The notes beneath the pieces were generated by a model. The model worked only from the letters and a program-made list of their open reading frames with translations. It had not been told where the DNA came from and did no database searches. DNA of 64,000 nt from Blastocatellia bacterium (GTDB taxonomy: Bacteria > Acidobacteriota > Blastocatellia > HR10 > J050). Where the stretch lies: assembly GCA_026985075.1 (NCBI GenBank), contig JALSQX010000033.1, forward strand, positions 62,001 through 126,000, given 5' to 3'. The position numbers and the translations under genes are program-made. Numbering within the stretch: the stretch's first letter is position 1; each line of letters opens with the position of its first letter. Positions 1 to 8,428 of this stretch are shown here, one piece after another.

Positions 1-2694
1 CAGCTCGATGCTCATGTTCCACGGCAATTCGCGCCCGATGACGAAGTTGAACATATGGGCATAGGGCGTGACGATGGTATCGTCGATGCTGGTGGTGATG
101 GCGAACAGCCCGAAGGGCGGCGTCTGCGGGAATCCGCCCGGTGGCGCTTCCGGCTGGAAGGGCGTCCCGTCATTGGCCACTCGCGGAATATCGAATACCC
201 CGGTGAATCGCGGTCCGTTGGCTTCGGTGATCGTCCCCCAGGGCGTGGTCAAGCTGGTGGCCAACCCGAACGATCCGAAGCGATCGAACGTGGTCGCCAA
301 AGCATGCCCGATGCGATCGTACACCAGGCCATACCCGAAGCGGAACACGGTACGACCTCGGCCGAACAATCGCGGCAAGAAGCGACGCGGCGACCAGGCG
401 ACCGAAATACGGGGCGCCCAGTTGTTGTAGTCCTTTTCATAGAACCCGGGCTTGCCGTTGGCCGGACCGGCCAGATCGAAGCTGATGCGCGGGAGATCGA
501 ACGAGGGGATGCCCCGCTGCATGCTGGACCGACGGAGTTCGAGCCACTCGCCGAAGCTGGGCGTCGGTCTCACCTGCAGGCCGTTGACCTCCCACGGAGG
601 CGTGTAGTACTGATAGCGGACGCCGAAGGTGATGGTGAGACTGGGCGTAGCTTGCCACTTGTCCTGAGCATAGAACTCGTATTCGTTGGTGGCGTACTTT
701 CGGCGAATGACCGCCCCCTCGGGGAGGACATTCCCTTCGCGGTCGTAGTTATACCGCGCCGTGAACTGGCTGAGGATGCCGAGCAGCAGCGTCGGATAGG
801 AGTCGGCCCAACTGGCGAAGAAGCCGGGATCCACCGCCGGGAGCGTCTCACATCCGGGCTGCGAGCATCGCGGATGCCCCGGTGCCGTCCATCGACCCAC
901 GCCGAGCAACCAGGACCCGTTGGCGATGACCGTGTGGAACGAGTTCTGCGTGGAGAATCGAGGAATGCGGGTGAACCGAATGTTGGTGCCGAACTGCAGC
1001 GTGTGCGAGCCGCGAATCCAGGAGACGTCATCGACCAGATTGTGCGTCTTGGCGATGCGCCCACTGGAGCGCGTCGTCGCCGGAATGTTATCCAGGAACC
1101 GGAACGTCGCCTGCGTTCGCTGCTGCAAGCCCGCCGTCTCCGTGCTCAGCCGGGTCAGTCCCCAACGGAAGGAATTCACGATATTCGACTTGATGGTCGC
1201 GTCGTACCCGATGGCGAATCCCTTGGGATTGGTCAACGTCAGGCTGTTCGGGGGTTCCCCGGGAAACTGCGGCGAATCTCGTTCGGTGTCATCCTGGAAG
1301 TTTCCGCGGAAGAAGAGCCGATGAGCGGCCTTCAGATCGATGTTGAAGTCGCTGCGCAGGATGAACGTGTTGAACTGATCTTTGATCGGCGCGGCGAAGC
1401 GATACCCGACGATATTCAACCCATCGCGACCGGGATCATTGGGTTCAGGGAACTGCTGGAAGTAGGCCAACGCCGCCGGGTTCGGCCCGATCCCCAGCGG
1501 ATCGAGGGACGCCGCCTCCTCCGGCGTCAGCACGTGGATGCCCGCGGGAATATTGAACGTGCGCCCGGCCACGGTGATCGTCGTCGGCGGACACTCTTCG
1601 GGATTGGCGCATCGATACTGGAGATATCCGTGACGCAGCAACATCGAGGGGACGAACCGCAATTCCGATTGTTCGCGTTTCAGGCGGAACCCTTCGTAGT
1701 TGCCGAAGATGAACCAGCGATTCTTGATGATCGGGCCGCCCGCCGAGGCGCCGAAGATGTGGTAATTCAACACTGGCGGTTCATTGGGTCGCGGGGGCGA
1801 CGCTTCGATCTGGGACTTCTTCAGGAAATAATCGTTGGCCGACGTCGCCGTATTGCGGTGGTACCAGTAGAGCGACCCATGAAGCTCATTGGTTCCGCGT
1901 TTGGTCACCAGACTCACCTGCGCCGCGCTGGAGCGTCCCTGATTGGCTCCGTAGTTGGTCGTGGTGACGCGAAACTCCTCCACCGAATCCACCGTCATGC
2001 GGAGCACCGACGTGTAGGCGTAACCGAACTGAGGATCATTCACGTCGACGCCGTCCAGGGTCACGTTGGATTGGTCGCTGCGACTACCGTTGATGCTGCC
2101 GGTGCGGATGTCATTGGTGGGAAGATAAACGGCGCCCGGCTCAAGGCTCAGCAGATTGACGACGTTACGACCGAGCAGCGGGAGTTGACGGATCTGGAGT
2201 TCGCCGAACGGATTTCCGATACTGGCATCCGTCTTATTGATGAGCGATTCGGCTTCGATTTCCACGACCTCCACAATCTCTCCCACCTCGGTGAACTGGA
2301 GATCGAGCGTCATAGGGGTGTTGACGAGCAACTCCAGGTTCTCGCGCACGATGGTCTTGAATCCGGTCTGCTCGACGCGAAGATCATAGGTGCCGGGAGG
2401 GATCTGAACGAACTGGAAAAAGCCTCGCTCGTTGGTCGTCGTGGTCCGCGTCAACCCCGTCGCTTCATCGGTCAGCGTCACCGTCGCACCGGCCACCACC
2501 GCACCCTGCGGGTCGGTGACCGTCCCGGAGAGCGACGTCGTTGCCTGAGCGCGCACCACGAGCGTCATGAGCAATAAGAGAGTGAGACACCCCCAAATCT
2601 TCAGCGCACTTCTGCCGAAATCCACGTGAAAGATTTTCCGCGTAAAATTGCTCACAGATTTGAGGGCACCTCGCTCGAGGTCGATTCGAGTCAT
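1..2694 (-). CDS. TonB-dependent receptor, Oar type, N-terminal part (cut by left edge)
   Basis: The N-terminal 898 codons of an outer-membrane TonB-dependent receptor; the last barrel strands lie beyond the window edge. A hydrophobic signal segment (about residues 36-50, LTLLLLLMTLVVRAQ) precedes a carboxypeptidase-like regulatory domain (SGTVTDPQGAVVAGATVTL to about residue 130), then a plug with NGSRSDQSNVTLDGVDVND and a long Tyr/Arg-rich barrel. The ATG at 2694 was chosen because AAAGGAGGG lies 7 nt upstream and a promoter-like pair is at 2735-2763. Such receptors are known for uptake of large substrates or as Oar-like proteins; the ligand here is unknown. No energising TonB/ExbBD genes are nearby. 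Confidence 0.9.
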   Translation of the reverse strand, partial: MTRIDLERGALKSVSNFTRKIFHVDFGRSALKIWGCLTLLLLMTLVVRAQATTSLSGTVTDPQGAVVAGATVTLTDEATGLTRTTTTNERGFFQFVQIPPGTYDLRVEQTGFKTIVRENLELLVNTPMTLDLQFTEVGEIVEVVEIEAESLINKTDASIGNPFGELQIRQLPLLGRNVVNLLSLEPGAVYLPTNDIRTGSINGSRSDQSNVTLDGVDVNDPQFGYAYTSVLRMTVDSVEEFRVTTTNYGANQGRSSAAQVSLVTKRGTNELHGSLYWYHRNTATSANDYFLKKSQIEASPPRPNEPPVLNYHIFGASAGGPIIKNRWFIFGNYEGFRLKREQSELRFVPSMLLRHGYLQYRCANPEECPPTTITVAGRTFNIPAGIHVLTPEEAASLDPLGIGPNPAALAYFQQFPEPNDPGRDGLNIVGYRFAAPIKDQFNTFILRSDFNIDLKAAHRLFFRGNFQDDTERDSPQFPGEPPNSLTLTNPKGFAIGYDATIKSNIVNSFRWGLTRLSTETAGLQQRTQATFRFLDNIPATTRSSGRIAKTHNLVDDVSWIRGSHTLQFGTNIRFTRIPRFSTQNSFHTVIANGSWLLGVGRWTAPGHPRCSQPGCETLPAVDPGFFASWADSYPTLLLGILSQFTARYNYDREGNVLPEGAVIRRKYATNEYEFYAQDKWQATPSLTITFGVRYQYYTPPWEVNGLQVRPTPSFGEWLELRRSSMQRGIPSFDLPRISFDLAGPANGKPGFYEKDYNNWAPRISVAWSPRRFLPRLFGRGRTVFRFGYGLVYDRIGHALATTFDRFGSFGLATSLTTPWGTITEANGPRFTGVFDIPRVANDGTPFQPEAPPGGFPQTPPFGLFAITTSIDDTIVTPYAHMFNFVIGRELPWNMSIEL

Positions 2695-2734
2695 GGTCAA
2701 ACCCTCCTTTCTTTGATTGGCTGAAGTCGGTGTA

Positions 2735-2763
2735 AGCATAACCACATTCCTGGACGCTGTCAA
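2735..2763 (-). promoter_or_regulatory. Sigma70-type promoter for the left TonB receptor
   Basis: On the minus strand TTGACA (2763-2758) and TATGCT (2740-2735) are separated by exactly 17 nt. The -10 box lies about 40 nt before the receptor ATG at 2694. The -35 is a perfect consensus match. Confidence 0.6.
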
Positions 2764-2870
2764 GCCAGGGGGTAACCAAGAAACTGTCTCAAACTAGAAG
2801 AGTTACGGGGATTCGCTTCTCAATCTCGACGGTGCGTTTCCTAACACTGAACCGCTCCGTAGATCAGAGA

Positions 2871-3091
2871 TCATGACGAGGGCCTTGAATGTCGAACGAA
2901 CCCAGTATCGTTCGAATCTGGGGTTAAAGACGTCAGATTGACGGAGAGTCTCTTTGCCCCTCCCTCAGCCCGGGCCGAGTGACGCTCGCCCGGCCGCCGC
3001 AGGTGGTCATCGAGGAAGCGATACGAGGTTCGCAAGAACCTCCGGTACTCGGCGATCACGCTTCAAATAGCTTGGGGATGTTCGGAGTCAT
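2871..3091 (-). pseudogene. Relic of the start of a helicase-like gene
   Basis: A strong ribosome site (AAAGGAGG) precedes ATG at 3091, but the frame MTPNIPKLFEA stops after 11 codons at 3056. In the next frame, starting at GTG 3059, the reading continues VIAEYRRFLRTSYRFLDDHL, then loses protein-like character before about 2960. Adding one base at the GCGTGATC junction would fuse the two pieces. The YRRFLRTSYRF pattern weakly resembles the N-terminus of some superfamily II DEAD/DEAH helicases; that is inference from memory. It lies 17 nt downstream of the broken ATPase and may be the remains of one accessory operon. The rest of 2695-3055 shows nothing beyond the receptor promoter. Confidence 0.3.
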
Positions 3092-3108
3092 GAGCGTTTC
3101 CTCCTTTC

Positions 3109-4495
3109 TCACTTGCGGACAGGCCGCCTTGCCGACACATCGGGCTGCGCCGCGCCCTCTGCTTGCAGAGCGGTACCTGGCGCTCGCCTCAGCAACCAGA
3201 GGCTGGCATCGTAGACCCGGATCGCTTCGGGCACTCCTCGGATCGATTCCGAAACCAGCGTAACCAGGGAAAGAGCGGCGTCCGGATGCTCCTGAGCTGC
3301 GGACTCCAGGGCTCGCACCTCCCGTTCTAAAGTAGCGGCATCCTGAACCTCCGCACAGACCTGGATCAACTCCCGTCCTCCCCCTGGCCACCGGGCGAGA
3401 AAATCCACTTCGAAACCCTTCCGGGTACGGACATAACCGATCTCAGCGCCGTGCCGCAGCAGCTCGATGCACACAACCGTCTCAAGCGCCTTCGATGGTT
3501 GCACGCGGCCGCTTCGATCGAAAATCGGGATGAGCCCCGGATCGACGGGATAGATCTTCCGGGGATTGCTCATGCGCCGCCGTTCGGAATCCGTGACGAG
3601 CCAGACACCGTGAACGAGAAACGTATCTTCCAGGTGGCCGAGGTAAGCGTGGAGCGAATCCTTGGCGATGCGCACGCCCCGGGACTTGAGATCGTTGTAG
3701 AAGCGGTTGATGCTGAACAACCCGGCAGCATGAGCCAACAGATGCCGGACGAGTTGCCGTAGCGCCAGCGGATGCGAAACACCGTGCCGCTCGATCACAT
3801 CCCTGAGGAGCGTCGCGTCCACATAACTGCGCAGCAGTTCAACTCGATCTCGCTCCGAGGCCCCCTGCGCTTCGGAGAATCCACCAACTGTGAGGTACGT
3901 CTCCAGGTCCCTGCGCAGGGCCGAACGCTCGGCCTTGGTCGCTCGCTCCGGATCTCGGATCTCACGCCCGTGATGCCGCAGGAACTCGCGGAAGCTGACA
4001 AGGAAAGACCAGAGCCTCCATGGCGCGCCCGCGCATGCTGGTGGCCACCTCGCGCGAGAACATCCGCGCCGAGGCCCCGGACAGGAAGAGATCGAGGCTT
4101 TCGGTATCGAGAACTCGGCGGGCAAAGCGCTCCCAGCCTTCCACCATCTGGATCTCGTCCAAAAGGAAGAGCGCTCGCCTTCGGTCGCGCCACTCCGGAT
4201 GGAGGCGGTAGTATTCTTCGAGGAGTACAGACAGATCGGCGGCCGTGAGATCGGCCAGCCGCTCATCGTCGAAGTTGAAGTAGAGGATCCCCTCCCGCGG
4301 CGTCCCGGCCGCCACGCGGTCGGCGAGCACCTGCCACAGGAAGGTCGTCTTACCCGTCCGGCGCATGCCAATGACGGCGATCGCCTTGTTTGGAATCGCG
4401 GGCACGTGGATATCGCGCCGGGTGAAAGCGGGAATCGGCGCCGCCTCGGCGTCAAGGATCTTCTGGCGGAGGATTTGCCTGAGCTGTCCGTCCAT
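3109..4495 (-). pseudogene. AAA_14/DUF4143 ATPase, frameshifted
   Basis: An AAA-family ATPase with a C-terminal DUF4143 domain, a family often found in accessory regions and of unclear role. The N-terminal frame runs from ATG 4495 with Walker A GMRRTGKTT (about residue 43) and Walker B ALFLLDEIQMVEGW. It leaves the correct frame near 4005: it should read FP-SFREFLRHHG but becomes VFPCQLPRVPAASRA and stops at 3962. The other frame carries the remainder, SFREFLRHHG through DUF4143 (ALRQLVRHLLAH, YVRTRKGFEVDFLARW), to the stop at 3109. Removing one base in the CCTTGTCAGC stretch restores a protein of about 460 residues. It is either a recent pseudogene or an assembly error. Confidence 0.8.
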
Positions 4496-4658
4496 GGAGG
4501 ATGGAATAACAAAAATCTATCCTTTTTACAAGGACAGATTGATTGAAGGGCTCCTCCGCTCAACGCTCCAACGGTGTGGGGATTCGTTCAAGAGCACATC
4601 GACGCGAACGCTCATCGGAATCGGCGGCCAGTGCCACCAGAACCCGTCATCGACCATG

Positions 4659-5213
4659 TCAACGGTGAGAACTGTCCAAGGCGCTCATGCGACGAACGAT
4701 CTCGTCCCACTTCCCCTGCGCTTTGAGGATGAGTTCGACGGCGTCACGGACGCCGCCGCGACCGCCGGGACGTTTTGTGATCCAGTGAGCCGCTTCTTTG
4801 ACCTCCCGGACGGCATTGGCCACAGCGATGGCCAGTCCCACCCGGCGCATGACGGGCAGATCGGGCAAATCATCGCCGATATAAGCGACCTCATCATCGG
4901 TGAGGTTTTCCCTCTGAAGAACGTCTTCGTAAGCTTGAAGTTTGTCCTCAGCATTTTGATACAGATGATGGGCGTGCATCTCTTTGACGCGCCGGGCCAA
5001 CACCCGCGACTGGCGAGTGGTGATGATGCCGGTGCGCAAGCCCGCCTGAGCGGCGAGCTTCACGCCCTGTCCGTCCTGGGAGAAGAAGAATTTGATGTCC
5101 TCGCCATCGGGAAGCAGAATGATCCGTCCATCGGTGAGGACGCCGTCACAGTCCATCAAGATGAGCCGAATACGCTGCGCGCGCGCGGTGATCTCGTCCA
5201 TGTCCTTCACCAT
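4659..5213 (-). CDS. kdsC: 3-deoxy-D-manno-octulosonate 8-phosphate phosphatase
   Basis: HAD-superfamily phosphatase that dephosphorylates KDO-8-phosphate to KDO for LPS inner-core synthesis in the cytoplasm. The HAD nucleophile motif is DCDGVLTDG (Asp21, Asp23), followed by the TTRQS motif, a conserved Lys region and YIGDDLPDLPVM as motif IV. At 184 residues with no large cap it matches the tetrameric KdsC/YrbI class. It is the last gene of the operon with kdsA and the M1-like gene, 12 nt after the latter's stop, so the two KDO enzymes flank an unexpected partner. Confidence 0.9.
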   Translation of the reverse strand: MVKDMDEITARAQRIRLILMDCDGVLTDGRIILLPDGEDIKFFFSQDGQGVKLAAQAGLRTGIITTRQSRVLARRVKEMHAHHLYQNAEDKLQAYEDVLQRENLTDDEVAYIGDDLPDLPVMRRVGLAIAVANAVREVKEAAHWITKRPGGRGGVRDAVELILKAQGKWDEIVRRMSALDSSHR

Positions 5214-5225
5214 GCCCTTCCACGC

Positions 5226-7550
5226 TCACTTTTCCACGAAGACGGGAATCTCGTAGAGCTTCCAGCTCGACCCCTGCTGCCGGAGGATGTAGATGGCCCG
5301 AGCCTGACGCTGCCCCTCGCTGGTCGTGGCCAGCGTTTTCACATCCAGGATCACGCGATGAGCGTCCAGTGGCGCACCTCGCAAAATATCCGTCTTCCAT
5401 CCTTCGAGGAAGGCGACGCCGACGGCGAATGATTTCAGATTCTGCATGTCGACCAACTCTTTCACGGCCGCCGGACGTCCTGAGCCGATGGCGGCATCCA
5501 GTCGGGAGATGAATTGTCGCACCGGCTCGCCGGGCTCGGGGAGTTCACCGGCCGCTCGTTCGGCGCGAATGAGCGCATCTCGCGCCGCCAGCAAAGCCAC
5601 GTCTTCGGCCACAGCCAGCGCCGCCTGACGATAGTGAGCGACGGCATCGGCCGGTCGATGGCGCTTCATCGCCACGTCGGCGAGCGCCCAGCGAGCGTGG
5701 GCGAAGACGGCCAGCGAGGGGAGCGTCTCCGCCAGTGCGCGACGGGCCTCCCGCTCGGCTTCATCCAATCGATCCAACGCGGCCAGCGCCCGCGCCCACA
5801 GGGCTCGTGCTGCGGCATTCTCCGGTTCGCTGGCCAGGATCTGACGAAACTTGGCTTCGGCTTGAGCGGCCTCACCCCGGATGAGAGCCAGGGTTCCTTC
5901 CCCCACGAGTTTGGCCACCGGCGGTTTTCGCGGATAGACGTCGTTCTCGTACTTGGCCTGAATATACAACCGATCGGGGTCCACCCGGGCCCGCTTGGGT
6001 TGTGAAGGTGTTTGAAACACGGCCTGGGCATACCCCTGGGCTTCGATCTTCACCGTCTGGCGCAACCGCTGACCGTCCTCGGTTTCGATCTCCACATCGA
6101 CGTCGCCACCGCCATCGCCGAAATTGGCCACGGTGACCGACCATTTCCCGTTCTCATAGACCGGCTTCCCGACGGCGAAATCCGGCAAGACCACTCGATC
6201 GAACCACCGCTCCAGGATGGGTTCCAGTTTTTTGGCCTCACCGGCGGCCAACACGGCCTGGCGGAAATCGGCCAGCGTCACCGTTCGACCGGCCTCTCCG
6301 GAGAAGAGCGCCTTGATGATGGACAAGAACTTCTCCTCCCCCAGAGCCTTCTCGATGAGGCGCATCACCATGGGAACCTTGTTATAAATGCTGCGGAAGT
6401 ATTGCCGGTTGCGAAGAGATTGTCGCGCTAACGGAGCGTCATAGGCGCTCCCCCCTCTGACGATGGCCAGATATTCGGTGCGGAAACGGGCCACCATGCG
6501 ATCGGCCACCGCAGGGCCATACTGCCGACGCATGTAGAGCAGGGCCAGAAAACTGGGCAGACCATCGAACAGGACGCCGTGTCCCGGACCGGTGATGCGA
6601 TATCGGCCTCCCAGCCAATTGCGCGCCAGATTGCTGGCCAGAAAATAGACCGTCTCTTCATCGAGAATATCGCGGGCCAACGTTCGCTCATCCACCACCA
6701 GGATGCCCGGAGCGCCATAGAAGGGAACGCGCGACGAGGCCACGATGCGGATGGGCGCAGGCGCTGGCTGACCGAAAAACTCGGTGTAGAAGTCGAGTAT
6801 GCGCTCGGCTTCGCTCCGCAACCGATCGATGGTCTCAGCCTTGGCCAGCGCGTATCCTCGCGGTTGGTAGATCTCGATGGCTCCTCCCTCCCCGACTCGC
6901 TCGAAGTCCCTGGCGATGAACATGGGACGAGCGAACAACCGCTGCCGATACGTCGTCCGGGTCAGGCCATCGCGCGATTCTTCGGCGACCAATTCTCCCG
7001 AAGAGATCACTTTCATTCCCGTCGGCGCTTCGATGCGCAACGTGAATGGCGTCGCATCCACGTTGTAATCGATGAGGTAGGGCGTATGAATGACCGGAAC
7101 CCAGAAGCTCTCGGGCAGCAGGAGCCATTCGTCGATGGTCAGGGCGGCGCGCGCCGAGGCCTGTTCGACGGGGAACGTATAGTCCAGGACCACAGTCGTC
7201 GACCGACCGGGGGCCAGCGGGGCGTCCAGCTTGAAGTTCACGCTCACCGTCTGATTCTCTTCGCTCGTCTTGGTCTCAAAGGGGCGAGCGACGCCATCAA
7301 TGGTAGCTCCCGTGATTTCGGCCGTCTGGCCGAGCTTGAACCGCATCGTGGCGACCGGGCGGGATGAAGGATTGCTCACCGTGAGCGTTGCGCGCACCTG
7401 GACCTTATGCTCGCGGAGATCGAGGCGAGCGGTGATGTCGGTCTTCTCCAGCCGCAGGAGCAAATACGATGTCGCCGCCGGTTGTTGAGCGACGCTTCCC
7501 GTGGGCAGCAAGACGAGGATGATCGGCAACACGTGGTTGAGTCGTTTCAT
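5226..7550 (-). CDS. Secreted M1-peptidase-like protein without the zinc site, with C-terminal TPRs
   Basis: A 774-residue exported protein with a signal peptide (PIILVLLPTGSVAQQ). Residues 25-210 look like the beta-rich N-domain of M1 aminopeptidases and 230-450 like the gluzincin catalytic domain. Where active enzymes have HExxH(Q/N)W this protein has SNLARNW (306-312), and the third-ligand region (usually NEG) reads LFDGLPSF (327-334), so all zinc ligands and the catalytic Glu appear lost. A tetratricopeptide-like region (about 560-650, AQAEAKFRQILASEPENAAA) and a C-terminal domain follow. It starts 4 nt after kdsA, with its ribosome site at the kdsA stop. A scaffold or envelope-assembly role is inference. 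Confidence 0.8.
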   Translation of the reverse strand: MKRLNHVLPIILVLLPTGSVAQQPAATSYLLLRLEKTDITARLDLREHKVQVRATLTVSNPSSRPVATMRFKLGQTAEITGATIDGVARPFETKTSEENQTVSVNFKLDAPLAPGRSTTVVLDYTFPVEQASARAALTIDEWLLLPESFWVPVIHTPYLIDYNVDATPFTLRIEAPTGMKVISSGELVAEESRDGLTRTTYRQRLFARPMFIARDFERVGEGGAIEIYQPRGYALAKAETIDRLRSEAERILDFYTEFFGQPAPAPIRIVASSRVPFYGAPGILVVDERTLARDILDEETVYFLASNLARNWLGGRYRITGPGHGVLFDGLPSFLALLYMRRQYGPAVADRMVARFRTEYLAIVRGGSAYDAPLARQSLRNRQYFRSIYNKVPMVMRLIEKALGEEKFLSIIKALFSGEAGRTVTLADFRQAVLAAGEAKKLEPILERWFDRVVLPDFAVGKPVYENGKWSVTVANFGDGGGDVDVEIETEDGQRLRQTVKIEAQGYAQAVFQTPSQPKRARVDPDRLYIQAKYENDVYPRKPPVAKLVGEGTLALIRGEAAQAEAKFRQILASEPENAAARALWARALAALDRLDEAEREARRALAETLPSLAVFAHARWALADVAMKRHRPADAVAHYRQAALAVAEDVALLAARDALIRAERAAGELPEPGEPVRQFISRLDAAIGSGRPAAVKELVDMQNLKSFAVGVAFLEGWKTDILRGAPLDAHRVILDVKTLATTSEGQRQARAIYILRQQGSSWKLYEIPVFVEK

Positions 7551-7554
7551 CTGT

Positions 7555-8400
7555 TCACCTCACTCCCCATTCCTGGATCATAGCGTGAAGGGCTTTGACC
7601 ATGTTGAGCAAGGGGGCCAATCGCTCCAGAGGGAGCGCATTGGGACCATCGGAGAGCGCCCGCTCGGGATGATCGTGAACCTCCATGAACAACCCATCGA
7701 CGCCACAGGCGACGCCGGCCCGCGCCAGATCTTCGATGAATTCGGAGAGACCGCCCGACCGCGATCCTTCGCCGCCGGGCAACTGCAAGCTGTGCGTCAC
7801 ATCGAACACTACCGGATATCCCCACCGGCGCATGATGGGGAACGAGCGCATATCGACGACCAGGTTATTGTAGCCGAAGCTCGTGCCCCGCTCGGTGATC
7901 ATCACCTGGTGATTTCCCGTCGAGGTCACTTTCTCCACTGCATGCTGCATATCCCAAGGGGCCATGAACTGTCCTTTCTTGAGGTTCACCGCGCGACCCG
8001 ATCGACCGGCGGCCACTAATAAATCCGTCTGGCGACAGAGGAATGCCGGGATCTGTACCACATCGACGACCTCGGCGGCCACCGGGACTTGCTGGGTTTC
8101 ATGGACGTCCGTTAGAATGGGAACGTCGAACTCGCGTTTGACCCGTTCCAGGATGCGCACGCCTCGGTCGAGACCGGGTCCGCGGAACGAGCGAAGCGAT
8201 GAACGATTGGCCTTATCGTAGGAGGCTTTGAAGATGAAGGGGACGGCCAATGACTCGGCGACGCGCTTGATGTCCTCGGCCATTCGCAGGCAATGCTCTT
8301 CGCTCTCGATGACGCACGGCCCGGCGATGAGAAACAGATCGCGTCCGCCAATCTCGACTTCTCCGACGCGAAAGGGGCTCTTTCGGCTCTGGGCTGTCAT
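7555..8400 (-). CDS. kdsA: 2-dehydro-3-deoxyphosphooctonate aldolase (KDO-8-phosphate synthase)
   Basis: Condenses phosphoenolpyruvate with arabinose-5-phosphate to KDO-8-phosphate, the first committed KDO step. Motifs include LIAGPCVIES (23-32), FKASYDKANRSS, LTDVHE, NLKKGQFMAPWDM and FMEVHDHPERALSDGPNAL, in a 281-residue TIM barrel of normal length. Cys29 in GPCVIES is the residue of the metal-dependent class (Aquifex-like) rather than the Asn of the E. coli class. ATG 8400 is chosen because family similarity starts just after it; the open frame upstream is antisense to the VWFA gene. First gene of kdsA - M1-like - kdsC. Confidence 0.93.
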   Translation of the reverse strand: MTAQSRKSPFRVGEVEIGGRDLFLIAGPCVIESEEHCLRMAEDIKRVAESLAVPFIFKASYDKANRSSLRSFRGPGLDRGVRILERVKREFDVPILTDVHETQQVPVAAEVVDVVQIPAFLCRQTDLLVAAGRSGRAVNLKKGQFMAPWDMQHAVEKVTSTGNHQVMITERGTSFGYNNLVVDMRSFPIMRRWGYPVVFDVTHSLQLPGGEGSRSGGLSEFIEDLARAGVACGVDGLFMEVHDHPERALSDGPNALPLERLAPLLNMVKALHAMIQEWGVR

Positions 8401-8428
8401 CGTGATACTGATTGAGTCTAGCGCCGGA

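Noticed and set aside
55-2577. 840-codon plus-strand open frame
   Set aside because: It is antisense to the TonB receptor, has no ribosome site, and its Arg/Gly/Asp-rich translation matches no family. Long shadow frames are common opposite GC-rich genes.
3109-4563. Single continuous 484-residue reading of the ATPase from 4563
   Set aside because: The first 180 residues of that frame are nonsense; the Walker A and B motifs lie in another frame, which shows a frameshift rather than a longer protein.
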